Below, one piece after another: positions 6,635 through 9,404 of a stretch of DNA of 9,404 nt. Under the pieces are notes generated by a model, which was not told the origin of the DNA, did not search any database, and was given only the letters and a program-made list of their open reading frames with translations. Origin of the DNA: an uncultured Eubacteriales bacterium (GTDB lineage: Bacteria > Bacillota > Clostridia > Oscillospirales > Oscillospiraceae); the NCBI GenBank assembly GCA_949744025.1, contig CATJWA010000213.1, forward strand, positions 1 to 9,404, in the 5' to 3' direction. Position 1 is the stretch's first letter; the number at the start of each line of letters is the position of its first letter. A program made the translations under genes and the position numbers.

Positions 6635-7036
6635 GCCCTTGTTATTCTCATTATATATCACGATTACTACAAGCAGCAGCGGGAACTGAAAAACGGCAAG
6701 AAAAAAACCAATGCAGAGCATAAAAATATCGCCTCTGTCAAAGCGGTAGCAAAGCATGAGCAGAATCGAGGCTGAACAGTAAAGAAGCTTTTTGATTATG
6801 AGAAGCGAATAACGGCCCTTTCGCTTTTCAATAAAATAATTCAATATACCTCCGGACACAATAAAAGCGCAAGCGAGATGCACACAAATGAATGCTGAGG
6901 CAGATGGAGTGCCTGACAATGAGCCAGCTTTGGAATATTGGATTACGGAAAGACACGCAGCAAATAAAATAGGATCCCACCAGTGCGGGCCGCGGAAAAG
7001 CCCGCGGCTCGGAATCATATCAAGGCAATCCCACAC
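6626..7036 (-). CDS. Small hypothetical membrane protein, second gene of the rrf2 operon
   Basis: I do not recognise this protein. From GTG 7036 it has 136 residues with three clear membrane segments (about 46-67, 78-98 and 104-128), perhaps a fourth near 22-33, with positively charged loops such as IEKRKGR (69-75) and a charged tail NENNKGKK. This pattern is unlike a chance frame. The GTG lies 20 bp behind the Rrf2 stop and has GAGGGGG about eight bases upstream, so it is probably co-transcribed and could be regulated with Rrf2. An in-frame ATG at 7018 has a poorer ribosome binding site. The gene is visibly more AT-rich than its neighbours, which may reflect its hydrophobic codons or a different origin. 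A GC-rich hairpin (6989-7008) sits near its 5' end. Its function is unknown; the alternative is that it is a non-functional remnant. Confidence 0.6.
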   Translation of the reverse strand: MWDCLDMIPSRGLFRGPHWWDPILFAACLSVIQYSKAGSLSGTPSASAFICVHLACAFIVSGGILNYFIEKRKGRYSLLIIKKLLYCSASILLMLCYRFDRGDIFMLCIGFFLAVFQFPLLLVVIVIYNENNKGKK

Positions 7037-7056
7037 AGCCTATACCCCCTCAGGCG

Positions 7057-7488
7057 TCACATTACACAGCCGTCCCCAGCCTGCCCATCCCTTATCAAAT
7101 CTGCAAGGGTAAAGCCTTCCAGATATTCGCTTATGAGCCTGTCCAGCCCCTGCCACATAGGCAGCGTGCGGCACTCGGCGGCCCTTGCACAGGGGGAAGC
7201 GCCGCCATCAAGACAGGCTACGGGTGAGAGCGAGCCCTCCGTGAGAGAAAGAATCTGCCATACTGTGTAATGCTCGGGAGTTTTGCGCAGGCGGTAGCCT
7301 CCGCCCTTGCCGCGCAGACCTGCAAGTATACCTCCGCGGACGAGAGCCTTGACTATGCTTTCAAGGTATTTCTCGGATATCTCCTGCCGGCAGGCTGTCT
7401 CCTTGAGCGGGACATAACCGTCCGTCTGGTGCTCGGCAATGTCGATAAGCACACGCATAGCATAGCGTCCCTTTGTTGAAATAAGCAT
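7057..7488 (-). CDS. Rrf2-family transcriptional regulator with three-Cys (Fe-S type) motif
   Basis: DNA-binding regulator, 143 residues, normal length. It begins MLISTKGRYAMR, the standard Rrf2 opening; the winged helix-turn-helix covers about 1-70, with ISEKYLESIVKALVRGGIL (37-55) and the wing RGKGGGYRL (59-67). A dimerisation helix follows. Cys92, Cys100 and Cys106 (C-x7-C-x5-C, in the VACLDGGASPCARAAEC context) are placed like the three cluster-binding Cys of IscR, so it may sense iron-sulfur status, redox or NO. CymR-type members lack these. Start ATG (7486-7488 on the + strand) has AAGGAGG seven bases upstream. It is transcribed divergently from the panT-like gene and is followed at 20 bp by the small membrane protein. 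No isc/suf gene is near, so its target is unclear: likely itself, its partner gene and possibly panT-coaX (inference). Confidence 0.93.
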   Translation of the reverse strand: MLISTKGRYAMRVLIDIAEHQTDGYVPLKETACRQEISEKYLESIVKALVRGGILAGLRGKGGGYRLRKTPEHYTVWQILSLTEGSLSPVACLDGGASPCARAAECRTLPMWQGLDRLISEYLEGFTLADLIRDGQAGDGCVM

Positions 7489-7517
7489 CGCAGTCCCTCC
7501 TTACTATGATAATACAA

Positions 7518-7546
7518 ATTATAATATAAGGTTTATAGGATTTCAA
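7518..7546 (-). promoter_or_regulatory. Sigma-A promoter for the rrf2-membrane protein operon
   Basis: Read on the - strand, TTGAAA (7546-7541) and an exact TATAAT (7523-7518) are separated by 17 bp. The start is expected near 7511, leaving about 22 nt of leader with AAGGAGG before the ATG at 7488. The AT-rich stretch around the -10 could hold the regulator's own operator, as is common for Rrf2 proteins. Confidence 0.78.
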
Positions 7547-7561
7547 CGAAAAAACCATCCC

Positions 7562-7569
7562 TTACGTAA
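7562..7569. promoter_or_regulatory. 8-bp palindrome TTACGTAA between the divergent promoters, candidate operator
   Basis: This perfect palindrome lies between the -35 of the rrf2 promoter (7541-7546) and the -35 of the panT promoter (7580-7585), flanked by A-runs. A site here could control both directions. It does not match a known Rrf2 site that I can recall, and eight bases is short enough to occur by chance. Confidence 0.25.
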
Positions 7570-7579
7570 AAAATTGTTC

Positions 7580-7608
7580 TTGCGTATTTGTGCGCGCTGC
7601 TGTATAAT
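7580..7608 (+). promoter_or_regulatory. Sigma-A promoter for the panT-coaX operon
   Basis: TTGCGT (7580-7585) and an exact TATAAT (7603-7608) are separated by 17 bp, with TG immediately before the -10. Transcription should start near 7615, giving a leader of about 83 nt. The leader can fold a small hairpin (TCCCC with GGGGA around an A-rich loop, near 7657-7676, inside a CCGCT/AGCGG pair). No known riboswitch is recognised in it. Confidence 0.72.
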
Positions 7609-7697
7609 GCTGTGATTGGAGGGACGGAAAATCCGCTCTCACAATATTGCGCTGCATCCCCAAAAAGCAGGGGAGCGGCAGCAGGAGGTAATTGAAT

Positions 7698-8354
7698 ATG
7701 AAAGCACGCAAACACGATGTCCACTGGATGGTGGGAACGGCGCTCATGGCGGCAATAGTAGTGCTGCTGGCGAATACGCCGCTTGGGATGATTCCCCTGC
7801 CCATAATCAAGGCCACGACGACTCACATCCCCGTTATCGTCGGCGCGATACTGCTCGGACCGCTTGCCGGAACTATTTTAGGCGCGGTTTTCGGAATCTG
7901 CTCGATGATAAGCAACACCATGACGCCGGCCCTGCTCTCCTTCGCGTTTTCACCGTTTTTGGCGACAAGCGGCACAGGCGCCGTCAAAGCCCTTTGGGTA
8001 GCTGTCGGCTGCCGGGCCATGATTGGCCTTGTGTCCGGCTGGCTGTGGATCGGTCTGAAAAAGCTTAAGCTAAGCGATTACATCGCCCTGCCGGTGGTTG
8101 GCTTTATCGGCTCGATGACGAACACCGTGTTTGTAATGGGCAGCATTTATTTTCTGCTGCGCCCTGAGTACGCCAAGGCCATGGGTGTTGGCATCGAAGC
8201 GGTTTTCGGCCTTGTGATGGGCGTGATAACCGGATCGAGTGTACTCGAAGCCGTGGTCGCGCTCGTACTGGTTACGGCTCTCGGCAAGATACTGCTCAAG
8301 CTCCAGCCCATGCTTTTCAAAGCGCCGCGTTCCCCGCGCCCAGAGGCGGAATGA
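7698..8354 (+). CDS. ECF transporter S component, probable pantothenate uptake (PanT-like)
   Basis: Substrate-binding membrane subunit of an energy-coupling-factor vitamin importer; it needs the shared EcfA/EcfA'/EcfT module, which is not in this window. 218 residues from ATG 7698 with about six hydrophobic segments (near 13-30, 43-68, 78-90, 104-122, 130-153 and 164-200). The stretch IPLPIIKATTTHIPVIVGAI (32-51) followed by LLGPLAGTILGAVFGI resembles the conserved first half of PanT-type S components. Start: AGGAGGT (7683-7689) is eight bases before ATG 7698, while the in-frame TTG at 7692 is only two bases away and was rejected. coaX follows after 35 bp on the same transcript, so pantothenate is the most economical substrate: uptake and first phosphorylation are encoded together. 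Other vitamins cannot be excluded from sequence alone. Class S component is near certain; the pantothenate call is context-based. Confidence 0.87.
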   Translation: MKARKHDVHWMVGTALMAAIVVLLANTPLGMIPLPIIKATTTHIPVIVGAILLGPLAGTILGAVFGICSMISNTMTPALLSFAFSPFLATSGTGAVKALWVAVGCRAMIGLVSGWLWIGLKKLKLSDYIALPVVGFIGSMTNTVFVMGSIYFLLRPEYAKAMGVGIEAVFGLVMGVITGSSVLEAVVALVLVTALGKILLKLQPMLFKAPRSPRPEAE

Positions 8355-8389
8355 TGCGGAAATTCGCGCAGGTATGAGGTGAAGAAACC

Positions 8390-9175
8390 ATGCTCCTCGC
8401 CATAGATATCGGCAATACCAATATCTCCATCGGCGGACTTGAGGACGACAAAATCGTTTTTGAGGCCCGCATTGCTACGGACCGGATAAAAACCTCGGAC
8501 CAGTATGGCGTGGAGATAAAAAATATACTCTCCCTTTTCGACGTAAGCCCGAGGGATATAGACGACTGTATAATCTCCTCCGTGGTGCCTCCGGTGTTCA
8601 ACTCGGTGCGTACGGGAATGGTAAAGGTCATAGGCAAGCCGCCCATGGTGGTGGGCCCCGGCATAAAAACAGGGCTGAATATCCAGATGGACAATCCGTC
8701 TCAGGTGGGGAGCGACCGCATAGTAATAGCGGTGGCCGCGCTGTCAGAGTACGCTCCGCCGCTGATCCTGCTCGACTTGGGCACTGCCACGACTATCGAG
8801 GCCGTTGACGAGGGAAGCACCTATCTTGGAGGATGCATAATTCCCGGTGTGCGCATCTCGCTCGAGGCGCTGTCAGCCAATGCCGCGCAGCTTCCCGGTA
8901 TCCGTCTTGACCGCCCGAAGAAAGTAGTGGGCAAGAATACCGAGGACTCAATGCGAAGCGGCATAATGTACGGTACTGCCGCGATGATAGACGGAATGCT
9001 CGAGCGCATGGAAGCCGAGCTCGGCTGGCAGGCAACGGTAGTGGCCACGGGCGGCATGGCGCAGTTTATTATCCCGTTGTGCCGGCGGCAGATAAATCTG
9101 GAAAAGGACCTGCTGCTCAAGGGCCTGAATATCATCTACAAGAAAAACCGCGCGTCGAAAAAAAGCGCGAAGTGA
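8390..9175 (+). CDS. coaX: Type III pantothenate kinase
   Basis: Phosphorylates pantothenate to 4'-phosphopantothenate with ATP, the first committed step of coenzyme A synthesis; cytoplasmic dimer of the ASKHA fold, with a monovalent cation requirement known for the family. 261 residues, usual length. Seen: DIGNTN (6-11, phosphate loop 1), SSVVPPV (63-69), GSDRIV (107-112) with catalytic Asp109, DLGTATT (129-135, phosphate loop 2), GGCIIPG (147-153), GIMYG (191-195) and ATGG (219-222, adenosine site). Most members read GADR; Ser replacing Ala at 108 is a mild change. Start ATG 8390 has GAGGTGA seven bases upstream (8376-8382). It follows the panT-like gene by 35 bp and is followed by a terminator, forming a two-gene operon. 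Type III kinases are not feedback-inhibited by CoA, so control at uptake or transcription would matter more here. Confidence 0.96.
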   Translation: MLLAIDIGNTNISIGGLEDDKIVFEARIATDRIKTSDQYGVEIKNILSLFDVSPRDIDDCIISSVVPPVFNSVRTGMVKVIGKPPMVVGPGIKTGLNIQMDNPSQVGSDRIVIAVAALSEYAPPLILLDLGTATTIEAVDEGSTYLGGCIIPGVRISLEALSANAAQLPGIRLDRPKKVVGKNTEDSMRSGIMYGTAAMIDGMLERMEAELGWQATVVATGGMAQFIIPLCRRQINLEKDLLLKGLNIIYKKNRASKKSAK

Positions 9176-9182
9176 CAAAACG

Positions 9183-9218
9183 GAGCCTGCCGAAAGTCCG
9201 GCGGGCTCTTTTCACATT
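9183..9218 (+). terminator. Rho-independent terminator of panT-coaX
   Basis: A 10-bp stem with one G-U pair (9183-9192 with 9199-9208), six-base loop, followed directly by TTTT and, after CACA, TTTTTT. It begins seven bases after the coaX stop. Confidence 0.9.
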
Positions 9219-9247
9219 TTTTGCATCTTGTGAGCGTAAATTTTCTC

Positions 9248-9276
9248 TTGACTTTAGGCTTAGAATAATTTATAAT
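9248..9276 (+). promoter_or_regulatory. Sigma-A promoter for tRNA-Ser
   Basis: TTGACT (9248-9253) and an exact TATAAT (9271-9276) are separated by 17 bp. The start near 9283 gives about 40 nt of 5' leader before the tRNA, as expected for a tRNA needing RNase P processing. Confidence 0.82.
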
Positions 9277-9322
9277 ACATAAGCTGACAAATTTAATGTG
9301 TTTTCACTTGAACAGCCGACGT

Positions 9323-9404
9323 GGAGAAGTCGCGTAGCCTGGTCGAGCGCGCACGATTGGAAATCGTGTAACGGTCATAAGCCGTTCGAGGGTTCGAATC
9401 CCTC
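9323..9404 (+). tRNA. tRNA-Ser, anticodon GGA (3' end cut by window)
   Basis: Class II tRNA read by eye: acceptor 5' strand GGAGAAG (9323-9329), D-stem GCG/CGC (9332-9334, 9348-9350), anticodon stem CACGA/TCGTG (9352-9356, 9364-9368) with loop TTGGAAA, so anticodon GGA at 9359-9361. The long variable arm is AACGG/CCGTT (9370-9374, 9382-9386), and the T-arm GAGGG/CCCTC (9388-9392, 9400-9404) has loop TTCGAAT. It reads UCC and UCU serine codons. The window ends exactly after the T-stem, so the 3' acceptor strand (expected CTTCTCC), the discriminator base and any encoded CCA are not seen. Confidence 0.96.

Noticed and set aside
7692..7697. TTG start for the ECF S component
   Set aside because: Only two bases separate it from AGGAGGT; ATG 7698 has an eight-base spacing.
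9323..9404. tRNA gene as integration site of a mobile element
   Set aside because: No integrase, att-like repeat or phage gene is visible; the 3' end where integration would occur is outside the window.

Overview
The window looks like chromosomal DNA from an anaerobic, gut-type Clostridia member of the Firmicutes. Reasons: Gram-positive ribosome binding sites (AGGAGG) before most genes, near-consensus sigma-A promoters, an energy-coupling-factor (ECF) type vitamin transporter component, a type III pantothenate kinase, a glycyl radical enzyme (which needs anoxia) and a Cys-containing Rrf2 regulator. The family-level guess (Oscillospiraceae-like) is inference from style and moderately high GC only.

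Left part (1-3599, + strand): the last residues of a sugar-type ABC ATPase (RbsA/MglA family), overlapping by GTGA with its RbsC-like permease. After a strong 16-bp hairpin comes a glycyl radical enzyme of 815 residues. The enzyme has the C-terminal glycyl radical motif and an active-site Cys loop, but a Tyr replaces the Glu that follows that Cys in dehydratase-type family members. No activating radical-SAM enzyme is visible beside it. This is the least understood and most interesting part of the window.

Middle (3600-5295): a gene-free stretch of 463 bp with a perfect 19-bp inverted repeat, a textbook promoter (TTGACA-18-TATAAT) and a leader of about 190 nt that could encode a 26-residue peptide. 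It leads into a CNNM/CorC-type membrane protein with CBS domains, probably involved in Mg2+/divalent cation export.

Right part (5325-9208): three coenzyme A supply genes. coaBC has its own promoter and terminator. A probable pantothenate ECF S component (panT-like) and coaX form a second + strand operon with promoter and terminator. Together they cover pantothenate uptake, its phosphorylation, and conversion to 4'-phosphopantetheine. Between them, on the - strand and divergent from panT, lie an Rrf2-family regulator with three Cys and, 20 bp behind it, a small unrecognised membrane protein. The regulator and panT share a short control region with back-to-back promoters and an 8-bp palindrome between them.

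The window ends inside a tRNA-Ser(GGA) gene with its own promoter. I see no CRISPR array, transposase, phage gene or clear riboswitch. Two likely start corrections matter: the glycyl radical enzyme starts at 1152 (not 1092, which lies in the hairpin) and the ECF component at 7698 (not the TTG at 7692).
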